DNA of 64,000 bases from Paracentrotus lividus (GCA_940671915.1 CALNVZ010000649.1:6029119-6093118), one strand, 5' to 3'; positions 21,723 to 33,943 are shown, counted from the stretch's first letter. Notes: a model not told the origin generated them from the letters alone. Translations and numbers: made by a program.

Positions 21723-24365
21723 GCATGTGGAATTGGGAGGGAATGGCAACTATTAACAGAAAAGGAAAAAGAGAGAGAGAAGAAGAATAAAAAAAAAAAA
21801 AAAGACCGAGTAAAGACCGAGCGTGGTGATAACAAAAGCCAAGTACATGATGCTAGTACAACGAACTTTGTTTTAAGGAACCCCCAAATGCAATGTTATA
21901 TTTACAAAGCAGTACACACGTATCCTCATCAAAAGCTACCCTAAAGATACTGCCCATTCCTATTCTCAAGGAGATTTTCATCAAATAGACATAGGCGATG
22001 GAGACAATGCGTCAACCTGGTTACGTCTTGAGGATGCAAAACCGGAACGCATCTTCGACCATCCGCCTTGTGGCCTCCCTTCCTCAATGGATCAAGCCGT
22101 AAAGGGATTGTTTAACTTTGTTCAAGGTTAAAACAAAAAGCTTATCGTGAGATTGAGTTTTACGATAAACTGATTGATTGGGAAAGGTTGATTGAAATTC
22201 ACTTTAAAAAAATGTATGCTGTTAGGTTCTGGAAGTACCATAATGAAACTCAATTTTGCTGAGAGTCGCATGTAGTACATAATTATTTATGGGACTACAC
22301 ACACCTTTTCGATGCTTGTGTGAGTGTTAGTAAGTGCGAGTGATACTTGTGTGAGTGACTGTATACGGGAGTTTACATTATACCTCATATGCGGTAGAGC
22401 TGGGAGGGGGGGGGGTTCTATGCATATCCGCATTTGTGAATTGAGATTAAATATAAATTATTTCATGAAATGCTGCACATGAAATACAAAATACAAAAAA
22501 CATGGTGAAAGAAAAAAAAAAGTGAAATCCTATCGAATTCCCACAGTATTCCTGTATATCTATTTCAATGTTTGTACCCTTCCGTTGCTGGATAAACAGC
22601 AAATCTAACATTCATATTTAATCTAATTCAATTCATTTAATTCATTCCCATGACTCCAGAGCTAACGGCGGTTTTACAGAGAGGGCATCTAATCAAATTT
22701 GTAATATTATAGACATTTTTTTTTCTTACAGACTATACGCTATAACATAGTACACTGCTCGCACATCCTAGTTGTTTGTCATACCTTCGAAGACACCTTA
22801 CGGCGTTTTAACACCATAATATCACACTTGTACCTTATTTAGCAACGGGCCCATCCATAATTAAAGTCATTCAAGTATTAACTTGAGGCTACATTTAAAG
22901 CAACCTTGGAATTTCACTGATAAAAGGCCAACTTTCCCGGGGTTACTGAAGCCTCCATTGCTATTTCTAAATATCGTAATAAAAGCTTAAATACCTATAT
23001 AAGAAAAAAAAGAGGTAAAATAGACTACTTTAAATGTTGCTATAAATATACATGATTTTTCCCTTTTTTCTTGGAAAATTAACTTTTGATTTATAGCCCG
23101 CGAGTGATGAAACATTGCTTACATAGATACATTGTTGATGGCTATCAGGGTTTCTTTTTTATTTTATTTTATTTTTCTGGATCGAAAAAATTCTAGGATG
23201 GATATTTAAAAATAATAATTCGTTCGCCATATTCACAAAACTTGACAGAAACCAAATGCTTTAGAATGAAATTGTATAAAAATATATACAGGTATATTTA
23301 AAACAATCACGCGTTAGAAATATTAAAAGTAGAATTTAGTATGATTCACATGACAGAAGATATAACTTAATACATGTAAGTTTTAAAGTAAAAAGTCAAA
23401 GACTTGTAAATCAAATAAATACGCCCACTTTGAAAGAAGTGAAATTCTGATATGATGTATAAATTTAAAAAACGAATTGCTTCATATTTGTTTTGATTTT
23501 GTTTTTGATTCATTTTTTTTCTTGCTCTGGGAAATATAAGATTTGGAAATAAAAGAAGAACATACGAGATAAGAATAAATTTATCGGCTTTTGAGGTGAT
23601 ACCTCGGGTTTTGAGATGATACCTCAACTTTAATTGTATAACGTTTTATATTTAGCGCTGTTACAAAAAATTCTATCACAGAATTATACAAATAAATAAA
23701 AAAAAGGTCTCAAAGGACTCATAAATTAGATGAGTCTGCATTTCCATCTGTAACCTAATTTTGACTGAGCAATATCTTAACAAAATGGGTTCTTTCAGTA
23801 AAATAGTGTTCCAAAACCTGCTCTACTTTAATTCAAGAAATAGATCATGGCCACTCAAACATGCTACCATTTATCTTATAACAATTCGTTACATCAGAAG
23901 ACATTTTTTTTATCCATCTTCTTGTTTGTATATTATGAAAGTGGTAAACATGTTCAGCCATTTCCAGACACAACTTCGTCATATCTTTATTACATAGAAG
24001 ACAAAATATTTCATGCAGTGTTTCAAAGGAACTAAACGATCTGTCAAACTTATCGTGATTGACGGACTATATTCATCACAGCTACAACTGACGTCATTTT
24101 TTTTTGGGGGGGGGGGATGGGGCTATAATTACTTCGAAAATCGTCATGAAAAAAAGAAGAAGAAAATACCAAAGTTTTTATGAATGTAAGTTCGATTATA
24201 CCATAGTTGTTTAAATCGGGAGAAATGACTAAATTTACACTGGATGAGCAAACACCTTCGAACACTCAGGGATCTAGAAAATGGAGTTAGGGTCAGGGGT
24301 TCACATCCCAAATCACTCAATTTGATATGATTTGGCTTTTTATTAAATGTAAAAGTGGTATCTCA
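21723..24365. other. Unassigned AT-rich sequence
   Basis: No gene supported. There is an A-run near 21788-21802, a G-run near 22407-22416, a T-run followed by a G-run at about 24097-24115 and a direct repeat TTTTGAGGTGATACCTC/TTTTGAGATGATACCTC (about 23588-23625). Several 60-86-codon frames have the I/F/K/N-rich composition of translated AT-rich DNA. Confidence 0.5.
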
Positions 24366-24545
24366 CGGGGGGGGCGTCTCCGAGTCTTTCGTGACGGATC
24401 AGTCGCTTTAGTCTCGGAGACGTCTCGGAGACGTCTCAGCAAGTGCAAAAATCTCATATAGATATGAACGTATTCAATATTCCCGCAACCCATAAGAAGT
24501 CGCGGAGACAAGCTATGGTGACCAAAGACATGGGATAAGGGTGAC
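24366..24545. repeat. GGAGACGTCTC-rich repeat
   Basis: The self-complementary block GTCTCGGAGACGTCTCGGAG (then ACGTCTCAG) spans about 24411-24440, and GTCTCCGAG, TCGCGGAGAC and CGTGACGG flank it. A related block of palindromic GAGACGTC motifs lies at 46845-47010 and 47400-47545, so this is probably a dispersed repeat family. Confidence 0.5.
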
Positions 24546-24601
24546 CCCATCTTTGTCAGTTAGTGCATATTCCGTTACAAATACTGCCATTAATACAGTA
24601 G

Positions 24602-24660
24602 CTGTCCCAATTATTGACACATGATAACGCAGGGACCCAGTGGACCACGAATTGGGACAG
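24602..24660. repeat. Short inverted repeat (11-bp perfect arms)
   Basis: CTGTCCCAATT at 24602-24612 and AATTGGGACAG at 24650-24660, with 37 bases between. Possibly a very small MITE or a conserved stem. Confidence 0.6.
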
Positions 24661-25977
24661 TTTGTTTATAACTGTGGCAAATTGGGGCACCATTATTAGC
24701 TTTAAAAAAAAACAACAAACAAACAAAACAAGTTGTAAAGGGCTTGTTTTTCCTGTACATACCCTAAAACGGACTTCATATTATCTATGGTTGATAACCC
24801 GTGTAGCTACCGTTGAAATAATAGAAACGATCGATATATTTGACATCATAGAGTCACAGCAAATTTCGTCCCCCACTCACAATACCTGTCCATTTAAATG
24901 ATCTAATTTATGTTGACAGGGGTTGGTTTGACGTTTTGATATCACGTATTATGACACGTTTGTTATTAATTAAGATATGATTGGATTATACCGTCTGATG
25001 AATAGAGAATTGTGTATATTAACCAGTGTGTGATGTGAAGAAAGGTGTGCTGAGTTTATTCTCTTTATGCGCGTATTGAGTATGTGACGTCTAGACCCCC
25101 CCCCAAAAAAAAAAAAAAAAAAAAAAAAATGTAATAAAAATAAATAAATTAATATACATGTATGAAAGATAAAAAATAGAATCAATAAACCAATGAAGAA
25201 AAAATTCCATTAACAATTAATTAAACAAATAAATGAACAAACATACATACAAAATAATTTTTAAAATTTTTTTTTAAAAGACGAAGAAAAAGACAAAGAA
25301 GAAAAAGAAAAAAGAAAAAAATCCCTCGGCGACAGCCACTCCGCTGCCTTTTGGACAGTAAGAATGTAAAATATATATGTGCAAGTGTAGGAAAAGCAAA
25401 CACAAAGTGAAAAGCATTGTCTCTACGTCTACAACTCTGTAATCATATCCAATTAAAAGAAGAGGTAAATCAATATCGGGTACATCAAATCTGCCAAAGG
25501 AAATAACAATTATAGCAATCTAATTCCATCAGACCGAAAATATTTATAGTTGTCATTAGAAATAAATATTAGATATAATTCCTTTGGGAGGCGAAATTTA
25601 TTTTCCCAATTTTGAAAATTACTAAAATAATAACGAAACCAAATTGAGTGGTCGACAGACTAATAATCAAATAACCAGCGGACAATTTTTTTCGCTAATG
25701 ACAGGTTTTTCTGGGACATTTTGGGCAGACTAAATGCAATTTGTCTGAGTGGGCTTGCTTGGGGGTGGAGGAGGAAAAGTGCGATACATGTGTGTAGATC
25801 GAGATGGGGAGGGACACCAATACCTATATATCATATTTCAAGATGACTTCTTGGTAACAAGAGCATGTAGCCACTTTGGACCTGACCTCACATCACACTT
25901 TAAGGGCTTTTTGGTGAAAAGGCTCGCAGCAACAGATGAAAAAAGACGAAATGGAAACGCTGATGGAGATGTAATCC
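24661..25977. other. Unassigned sequence with a C9-A25 tract and one open stretch
   Basis: A C-run and A-run adjoin at about 25096-25129. A plus-strand frame from 25749 to about 25980 (with SHFGPDLTSHFKGFLVKRLA near its middle) has a protein-like composition, but the opposite strand is open as well, there is no convincing acceptor, and the frame ends inside the MITE that starts at 25978. I do not call it a gene. Confidence 0.4.
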
Positions 25978-26134
25978 AATGGCGGATCCAATCGGGGGCG
26001 CAGGGGACGCGCACCCCCTGCAATTTAAAAACCACCCAATGACTGTACATGTTGAAACCTGAAAATTTTGGCAGATCACCCCCCCCCCCCATCGGTACTG
26101 GCGCCCCCATTTTCAAATCATGGATCCGCCACTG
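25978..26134. mobile_element. MITE of the CAGTGGCGGATCC type, copy 1
   Basis: The ends CAATGGCGGATCCAAT and ATCATGGATCCGCCACTG are inverted copies. Directly inside lie G-rich and C-rich stretches (GGGGGCGCAGGGG and CCCCCCCCCC), typical of this short element. Length is about 157 bp and there is no coding capacity. A longer relative lies at 47012-47397. Confidence 0.8.
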
Positions 26135-27129
26135 ATGTTTCCCCACATAAATCAGAACTCTGCCGTTATTTAGCTGTAAAAAAATACTTTCACTCCTCTT
26201 TTCAAGGCCGCTATTATCAAGGGTTTATCAGGGCTGGTTTCACGATAGCTGTAATGATGACAAGATACTACAAGTATAATTTTGCATAATGGCAGCGCTT
26301 CTTCTTGTGATCTGACCTTTACCAAACATATTGCTTTCCTTAATCACATAAAATGCACTAAATTACAATACAATATTTGAAGAGCATGCAGCCAAAAGGG
26401 GCTATATTAACTGCCGATAAATATTTACCAAATTATTTACCAGATTTTTTATGAAAAGCTAATAATAAAGGGTGTAATTTGCTATTATTACTCACATAAT
26501 ACAGTAACCCAAGCAAAGGTATACCACAAAAATACGCCATATTTGATTAAAAGCGGTTTTTCAGCGCTTTTGTGAAGTGACCTCTTTATTTTGTGACCTC
26601 ATCAACTGGTGATGGCGTCATATTGCATGCCTACAAAAGCTAAAATCATACTTCTGGACGAATTCATTTTCCTCGAATCAAATATAATGATCTATAGCCT
26701 ACAACACCTACACGGGATAACGATCGCGCGCAAAGTGCATCTATAGGATGGCATCCATGGATTACTTGCAGATCAGAGACTAGAAAGGCATCTAAATCAA
26801 ATCCCTTGATCCACCATGCTTCACCCCCATCGGATCCCATCGGATTCCTTCGGATTTCGTCGGTTTCGCTTTCAATCCGGTTGAATATGGCTTTATTGGA
26901 TTGGAACACGCACAACCTATCTTCACTTTTGAAAAATAAAGAGAGAGAACAAAATAATAACACCGCCTTATGACTTTTCATTTTTAAAGGTGCGGCAATG
27001 CTTTGATTTCTGCCAAACAATAAGGGCATTGCATTTCCATGGGGAACATGGTCATGGTCACCCATGTGTATATATGATATGTCTACTCCATGACAGAATT
27101 TAAGAAATATATAAAAACTTGATGGTAAT
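26135..27129. other. Unassigned sequence; minus-strand 133-codon frame
   Basis: The minus strand is open from 27065 to 26664. The distal part is somewhat richer in charged residues and GC, and includes a short imperfect repeat of ATCGGAT/TTCGGAT (about 26829-26866). I see no splice signals or known domain; it is not called as a gene. Confidence 0.35.
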
Positions 27130-27213
27130 CTTATTGACTAAGACCATGCACATGTTCACCCAAGAACCCGCCTCATGCACGAGAGATCGTGGGTTCAATC
27201 CCGTGCCGAGTCA
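27130..27213 (+). mobile_element. tRNA-derived SINE-like fragment
   Basis: GTGGGTTCAATCCCGTGC (27189-27206) is a good B box with a paired T stem. Upstream text AACCCGCCTCATGCACGAGA resembles a tRNA anticodon arm. The A-box region is degenerate and no acceptor stem forms, so this is a SINE head or tRNA relic and not a functional tRNA. Confidence 0.55.
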
Positions 27214-28142
27214 TACAAAACTGGAACCCTCTGTTTTATAGCCAGACTCTCGGAATTTTAAAATGAAGAAGGGTAATAGGAAAATGGAGGATAGGCTCCA
27301 AGTTGGAGATCAGTTGTCAGAATAGTTGCTACATACCCTTCATAATGAAACGTTATTATTGTTATTATTACTGTTAGCTTTATCACCAGTATATTTATTA
27401 TTGATTTTTCTGCAATGCCTGAAATCATAGCGGATGAAATCAATGAAAAGTGCTATTAAGCTAAGAAACGTAGAAGATACCTGATATGGCCTTAGGGAAA
27501 CTTATCCAGAATGACAACAAAAAAAAAGAACAAAAAAAAAGACAATCAGATTAACTGATAATCATCATTAATAAATCATTTTACATATACTTAACGTCTC
27601 TGAACAAAAATAGAATAAAATTACATTTTCGCATTCATTTTCCCTTATTTAATACTCGTATATCATCCTTGTTTCTGCGTAAAACACATTTTTGAAACAG
27701 GTTCGGAGCATCTCAGGGTTGTTTTCGGTCTTTCTAGGCTACTGTCGTGCTTTCTGAATCATCAAAAGAGACAAGCCCATTACCGACGGGACTCCAAGTA
27801 ATCCAACATCTAATAAGCTTCTAAGGCCAGCCGTATTTTTACAAGAGGATGCCGCTTATTTAAATTCCGAGTTTGTGACTCTATATTAAGCATAAGAGAA
27901 AATTCAATCGCATGTTAGCGACCTATTTATTTTGGAGGTGAAATTAGAGTGAAGAAACGATGTCGCATGTCTTCATTCGACATCTTCTTTGGATTTTTCT
28001 TTTAAGATTTTTTTCCGAATGATATTAAAAATATTCGTAAACATGAATTTTGTAGCCATCTGTAGCCAACGAATTATTATGATTTTTTTTCTGACACAAT
28101 TAAATTAAATTTTTTTTTTTTTTTAATTGTCTTCACATATGC
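27214..28142. other. Unassigned AT-rich sequence
   Basis: Nothing supportable apart from short A- and T-runs (for example about 28110-28124). Confidence 0.5.
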
Positions 28143-28279
28143 GGGGCATTTCATCAAAGGACTTGTCGGTTATTTTATCCGACGTATTTGCTCTCGGCCA
28201 ATCAGATGGAAGCATTTCAGTAGCTTGTAACAGTTTGTCGGATAAAACATCCGACATGTCCTTTGATGAAACGCCCCCC
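28143..28279. mobile_element. MITE family B, copy 3
   Basis: A complete palindromic copy: GGGGCATTTCATCAAAGGAC at the left, GTCCTTTGATGAAACGCCCC at the right, core TTGCTCTCGGCCAATCAGAT, then GCATTTCAGTAGC. It is head-to-tail with copy 4, separated by a single A (28280). It carries more differences between its arms than copy 4. Confidence 0.95.
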
Positions 28280-28280
28280 A

Positions 28281-28419
28281 GGGGGGCATTTCATCAAAGG
28301 ACTTGTCGGACGTTTTATCCGACAAATTTGTTCTCAACCAATCAGATGCCAGCATTTCAGTAGCTTATAACAGTTTGTCGGATAAAACGTCCGACAAGTC
28401 TTTTGATGAAATGCCCCCC
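28281..28419. mobile_element. MITE family B, copy 4 (tandem with copy 3)
   Basis: A complete 139-bp copy starting GGGGGGCATTTCATCAAAGG and ending GATGAAATGCCCCCC, in the same orientation as copy 3. Its arms are almost perfect over 45 bp, which suggests it is the youngest copy in the window. Confidence 0.95.
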
Positions 28420-29043
28420 AGATGAAACTCTTTATGGAGCCATCATATTGAATTTTGTGTATTTTTAATGAAACAAAAACAACTGAACGAAAAACTAAAC
28501 AAGTTCGTCTTTTAATAATGAATGCAATGACGAATTAATCAAATAGTTCATCATCTAGCAAACCAAAATGCAATCCCTTTATCACGGGCTTTACATCAGC
28601 AATACACAACAAAATTTGTGAAAAAGTGTCATGCGGGGATTTTTAAGCAAGTGCAGAACAGTTGTAGCGGAGTGCTGGTTCTTCTACAATACTTCCACAT
28701 CATCTGTAGATGGCGCTCTGCAACTTTGACTTCTGAGCAATTTGACGTGCATATTGGGGAATTGCTCTTTTCAAATTTCTTTTTTGCAACTTTTCTATTC
28801 AAATATTCAGCACTGCGAAATCATTAGATATTGAATAAGAAAATGTATGAGCATTACTACTTATACTTATACTAGTTATACAGTAAGTACAATCATAAAA
28901 AAGGATTAAACTGACCCCTATTCCGAGTCAATCACCTCCATAATAGATGTAAGGCGATATTTGACTAGAGATTTAGGGAGGGGGAAGAAAAATAATAAAA
29001 TAAATAATTCAAATAAATTGAATAGAGTCAGAGTGCATAATAA
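28420..29043. other. Unassigned sequence with one CTCF-like motif
   Basis: No gene found. A CTCF-consensus-like site lies at 28703-28717 (TCTGTAGATGGCGCT). A CCTCC/AT-rich stretch follows. Confidence 0.4.
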
Positions 29044-29065
29044 CTACTACTACTAATAATACTAT

Positions 29066-29136
<71 letters not shown>
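29044..29136. repeat. (CTA)n microsatellite
   Basis: Nearly pure CTA from about 29066 to 29136, with imperfect copies at the left edge. Confidence 0.95.
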
Positions 29137-30204
29137 TATTACTAATACTCTTGATTTATTCATTATGCTATAGACTACATGTAGGAAGGAATCAACTGCA
29201 TGCATTTTAGGTAGTTCAACACAAATGACACAAATCTCGTGACAAGAAAAATCATCCCATGCACAAGCTAGAAATGAAATAAACTTGCCTGTTATTTGTT
29301 GATATATACCACACATCCAGGAATGGTTATCAAAAAGGCAGGAGAGAAAAAATAAAAACGAAATACAAAATCGTAAATTGTACTGAATGTTATACGTTGA
29401 TAAAGAATAACACGATCAATGTGACATGAAAGGTTGGAGGGGGGGGGGGGGGGACGAGATAAAAAATTAATGTTGATTAAACACATACATTCCAGTACTT
29501 GGTGAAAATAATATTAAAATTCAAAGGATTTGTGCGACTCATCATATAAAAATTGAGACACAAGCCGGAAGAGAAAAGAGATAAAAAAAAAAAAAAAGAG
29601 TCAAGGAAATTGACAAATTAATAAAAACATGTTTAAAGAATATACTTTTGATTTTCTGAATTTCTTTAATGTCTGTGTGCTCTGTAAAAAAAAAGTAACG
29701 AAAAATTCGAGTAAAAAGGATTATGGGAAAGCATTTCAAATATGACTATTTTGCCGATTTCCTCGACTCTTGTTGTTGTTGTTATTTTTTTTATTTAATA
29801 TTGATTGTGTCAATATAGCAATTTCATAGAAATATGGTGGCTGAAGACTTTTTGCTCAGCAGCTTGTGTCTCATTTTTATATGATCCATAACATTTTATG
29901 ACACAATTTCAGGTATTAACGGACAAAAAACACCAAGTTGAACAATGAGGGGCAGTAAGAAAACCCACAGAAGCATTCGCAAACCCCAATAACATACGAA
30001 CTACTGAATGAGTATAGCGCCATCTATTGGAGGAAACCATTGCAACCAGTCGAAACGTTATCATGCCTCTATCCTCATACTTGTATGCAATGTCTGGGGG
30101 TGTTTCACTAAGAAAAGTCAATTGCAATTTTTAAAATCGATTTTAAATATTGATGAAGGACCCCCAGGGGAAGGCGCTATTATTCCAAATGGATTCCCAG
30201 TATC
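29137..30204. other. Unassigned sequence with poly-G run and a second CTCF-like motif
   Basis: A G-run lies at about 29440-29453 and an A-run at about 29583-29596. AGCGCCATCTATTGG at 30016-30030 is the reverse complement of a good CTCF-type match. At about 30096 CTGGGGGTGTTTCACTAAG looks like one end of a MITE without a visible partner. No gene was seen. Confidence 0.4.
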
Positions 30205-30360
30205 CAATTCAATTCAAAACAACATTTTATTTTCTTTTGATCGTTTTTAGGCATTTTGACAAAGAATTAAAATATTAGTACATAATGATAATTTATAAAA
30301 AATAAGACATAAAATGAAGAATGAAGAAGGCGTAAAATCCCGGAAGCTTGTGGTGGCACT
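30205..30360 (-). mobile_element. Possible third LINE-type 3' end
   Basis: CAATTCAATTC at the left edge, followed by AAAACAACATTTTATTTTC, looks like a minus-strand retroelement tail and 3' untranslated sequence in the style of 10165 and 40171, but only the tail type is shared and only two tail units are left. Weak call. Confidence 0.3.
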
Positions 30361-30410
30361 TCTGAATATACAAACTATAACACGATGCTTCAAAACAAAG
30401 ACAAAAGTAA

Positions 30411-30527
30411 GAAGAAAGAGGGAGAGAGAAGAAAGAGAGACAGAGAGGGGGAGGGATGGAGGAAAGAATCGAGGGATCGAGGGATCGAGGGAAGGAGGGA
30501 GGGAGGGAATGAGAGAGAGAGGGAGGG

Positions 30528-30562
<35 letters not shown>

Positions 30563-30579
30563 AAGAGAGAGAGAGAGAC
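30411..30579. repeat. GA/GGGA-rich microsatellite
   Basis: AGAGAGAG blocks alternate with GAGGGATC and GGGAGGGAAT units. Both the charged E/R-rich plus frame and the S/L-rich minus frame are products of the repeat. Confidence 0.95.
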
Positions 30580-31182
30580 GTTATTCTAAATTGATACCCA
30601 GTAATGTGCTTTATATCGCTATTCATTAAACACATTCAGGAAACCTAGACATTATCCAATAAAAATGTACATTGTATTGATATCATTTCAAATTTTGAAA
30701 TAAATATATTGATTTAAAAATCCCATAAATTATAAAGGTTTTGCATTGTTTTTATATTAGCATGATAGATTATCGTTAATGTTATTACCATAATATCCCT
30801 GCAGCTGTTAAAAGATTGATGGATATGTGTCCATTCAAATTGTACGTAAATATTATACACAACATGATGGTGTCAATTATGTTATGATAATTATTTACTA
30901 TTTACTGCATATAGGCCATGCAGGAAAGCCTATTTGAGGCCTCGGGCTGTCGTTTTGTGTGTTTGCTCTTAGATATACCATTTCCATATTAATTTCAATT
31001 TCAATAATACACTCAAATGATACGCATAACATGCATAGAGAATATGCCTCCTTATCATAATAATGGTGGTCCAAAAACCAGTATCTATTCACGCGGCCAC
31101 ACGATATATCAATCGCGTCTTTATGTAATTTGGGAAATTGGATTGCATCTAAATCTTTAGTGAGATGACGCTCGGACTCCCT
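30580..31182. other. Unassigned AT-rich sequence
   Basis: No feature was recognised. Confidence 0.5.
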
Positions 31183-31317
31183 GGGGTCTGTTTCACGTAA
31201 CCGTCATAAGTCTAAGTTCTTGGAAACCCCATAGGGACACGTGTTGAAGAATTAACACGCGTTTTAATGTGATGTCCACGAACTTAGACTTATGACGGTT
31301 TCGAGAAACAGGCCCCC
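31183..31317. mobile_element. MITE family C, copy 1
   Basis: A 135-bp palindromic element. The left end GGGGTCTGTTTCACGTAACC continues with GTCATAAGTCTAAGTTC; the right end GAACTTAGACTTATGACGGT continues with TTCGAGAAACAGGCCCC. The core contains GACACGTGTTGAAGAATTAACACG. A second copy lies at 56232-56363. No coding capacity. Confidence 0.9.
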
Positions 31318-31796
31318 TGCTTTCTCCGTGATGATAATCTAGCTGGGTCGTGGGGCTGACACCTTTAATCGGTAATTGACCCACTCCATGCGTTTCATCT
31401 GATTGAAGCTAGAATGACATTAAGCTCTTTAAGGTTTTGACGTTAACGCCCTTTTAGCTTTTAGGAGATGGTTAATAGACGTCATAGGTGTCATCAGTGA
31501 AGGATACGAGTGTGGAGGATTTATGCGATGTTTTAGGGTGTTGGATCTTTGTATTAGGGGCGTATTTACCCCCTGTCTATACCAGTACCACCATGACCAG
31601 GCAAACCCTTGGAGTATTTAGGCCGATGGATGTAGGCCTATATTGGGTAAAGGATGGAGGGGTAAATGTACACCCTACCACTGTGGCCACCATCACCACT
31701 CTACGACTGTTTCGCGAAGTAAAAGGTTATCAACGATTGAGGTATAGGAGTTTGATGAAAGAAGGAGGGGCAAATTTTAACCTTAACCACTACCAC
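31318..31796. other. Unassigned sequence
   Basis: A plus-strand frame from 31488 extends into the histidine-encoding CAC repeat and has no recognised domain; it is not called. Confidence 0.4.
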
Positions 31797-32002
31797 TACC
31801 ACGATCACCACTACCACCACCACCACCACCACCACTTCAGCAACCACCACCATTAAATCCCCGCCATCATTCATCAAACTATGACAAATTTCAGGATTAT
31901 TTTATAAGAGTTGGATTAAGACGGAGGGGTATAAATGTACCCTTGTACCCCTACCAATAGTACCAGCACCAACATCATCACCACCACCACTACCACCCTT
32001 AC
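31797..32002. repeat. CCA/CAC microsatellites
   Basis: (CAC)n at about 31780-31855 and CACCA/CATCA at about 31960-32002 are separated by 100 bp of other sequence. Runs of His and Thr in the frames come from these repeats. Confidence 0.85.
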
Positions 32003-32943
32003 CATTAACGTCACCCCCACGGAATTATGGATAACAGATGAAACATATATGCAAGTTTTCCTAATATGTACATTGACAGTGGATCGTAGTGACCTTCTTT
32101 GGCACAGTTTTCCTTATCCCCATTTATTTTAGCTTCTCGACCCCACTCAAAGTGCACTGCCCCCACCCCTTTTTCCCAGCCGCCCCTCGATACGCCAGCC
32201 AGGGCTATGATGTATCATGCAATTATCACCTTTCTTATGATCTATCATATGTCGTTGTATCGTCCCAGCGCAGGATGACATAATGCGCTTGAGTAGTCGT
32301 GTGCGTGGACCCAGAAAGTCAGGTTGTCATTGGGGCGGGTTTTTTCTTTTCTTTCATGGAGGTTATTTAAGGGAGATATCAGTTAAAAAGCCAAAGTCTA
32401 TGATAATTTGGTTTGATGTTATCACCTCTAGTTTTCAACGTCCAAGCTATTTTTCCAACTTTTCCGACGCGTTACCGATAAATAATGTACCATAAATTAA
32501 TCATGAAAATAAATATTAATCTCACTTATTTTTCATGTTTAGGGTAAAGGTTCAAAAACATGAATAATAATTAATATGAATCATTTCATAAATACGTTAT
32601 GGTATTTTGTTTTTGTCGGTATTAACGCATGTGACAAAGTTGCTAAATAGCTTGGACTTACCCTTAAGTGTTTTAAAGTTAATTTCAAGAACATGCTTCG
32701 TGTCATTGTAGTAATGTATATTTTTTGTTATTTCTTAAGTGACTTTAAATTGTTATTTTTTGTCCATTAATCTTAATTTCGTAATTTTTCAGTTTTGTAC
32801 ACCTTTGGTGGCATAATAATATTTTCAGATATGAGCGTTATACAATATCTTTATATCAATATCAAACGGCCACCCCTCCGTTTAAAATGGAAAATCGTTA
32901 CCTCCTATAATAATCAGCTGGTTATATGCAATGTAAATAAATC
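32003..32943. other. Unassigned AT-rich sequence
   Basis: No feature was recognised. Confidence 0.5.
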
Positions 32944-33094
32944 CTGTGTCCGTTACATAAAAGAGATAACATCAATCTTACCATAGACGTAATGATCGTA
33001 CGATCAATTATAACTTTTAATACTTGATTTACCATAAACCATAAACTTACGATAAATCGTAGGATCCATCTATCTTTTATGTAACAAGACACAG
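32944..33094. mobile_element. Small TIR element (151 bp), CTGTGTC family
   Basis: CTGTGTCCGTTACATAAAAG then AGATA at the left and TATCTTTTATGTAACAAGACACAG at the right form about 24-bp inverted repeats with one or two mismatches. The interior (CGTAATGATCGTACGATCAA, ACCATAAACCATAAACTTAC, GATAAATCGTAGGAT) is partly self-complementary. No coding capacity. Confidence 0.8.
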
Positions 33095-33756
33095 AATAAA
33101 CAATAAAAAAATGTAGACAGATGTGCGCGGTATCGCTTCCTAGAAATACTATACGCCTGACCTAGAAATGATATCAATTTAATAAGTTTTATAACTTATT
33201 ATACGCCTTCCGTGCCCATGCAAAGCATGTGTCTCGTATTCAATTTACAGGAAAACGGCGGGAGCCCAATGTGAAAATCCGGTCTGAATCCATTTCCAAT
33301 TAAAATGAATCGCTTTGTCACTGCCAATAACGGCTTATAATGCACAGGCATAGATTCATATCTCACATTCGTATATTCCTTGAAATCGACAGGTGGAGGG
33401 GGGGGGGAGATAGGGTTTGTGTAATTTACTAATATTTACCCTGGAAGTTTTTGTTATAAAGATGACTAAGATAATCATAGAGCCTGGCACTTCCAGAAAA
33501 TCTACACGCTGAGCCGTCTGGCGTGTATATCATACTCAATTGGGATTCGCGTCACAAGCTTATAAATAATTAGTTTTGCAAGGTAGTTTTAAAAATGCAC
33601 GAATCTCAGACAATTATTTGATTAATTTTCTCATTTTGTGATAGTACACGACGCAACAATAATGAAGGGTCAAAGTTAACCTTTTCTGGGTCCACCGAAG
33701 TGCTCGATGCTGTCAATTTAAAATATCTCCCAACTCTCGGGGGAAGAGCCCTATAG
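33095..33756. other. Unassigned sequence
   Basis: A G-run lies at about 33400-33408. No gene or element was recognised. Confidence 0.5.
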
Positions 33757-33943
33757 CCTAGGGTGGTGTTTCACCATCACGTCGTTCGAAAGTTACACTT
33801 TATGAACAAGTGGTGATCAGTTATTATGCTTAATAATTGAGAATGCGATTAATGTAGCACCCAAGAACATAGTCCAGTTATTCTTTAACTCATTTAGAGC
33901 TTTACGAGCAACTTAGTGGGAAAAAAAAATCACCATCCAGGGC
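33757..33943. mobile_element. MITE family A, copy 2 (degraded right end)
   Basis: The left end is intact (AGGGTGGTGTTTCACCATCA, CGTCGTTCGAAAGTTAC) and matches the reverse complement of the right end of the copy at 1145-1350. The core GTGGTGATCAGTTATTATGC..ATTAATGTAGCACCCAAGAA is shared. The right end is disrupted by an A-run but still closes with TCACCATCCAGGGC. Confidence 0.7.

Noticed and set aside
25749..26146. Open frames on both strands, part protein-like
   Set aside because: They run into the MITE at 25978-26134, both strands are open, and no known domain is present.
26664..27065. 133-codon minus-strand frame
   Set aside because: No recognised domain or splice signal; part covers a short GGAT-rich imperfect repeat.
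27130..27213. Intact tRNA gene
   Set aside because: Good B box and T stem only; the A box and acceptor stem are missing.
28127..28363. Frames on both strands containing similar peptide text
   Set aside because: The apparent repeat in the protein is only the palindromic MITE family B read twice.
28143..28419. CRISPR-like array of repeats
   Set aside because: Two palindromic transposon copies, no spacers, eukaryotic context.
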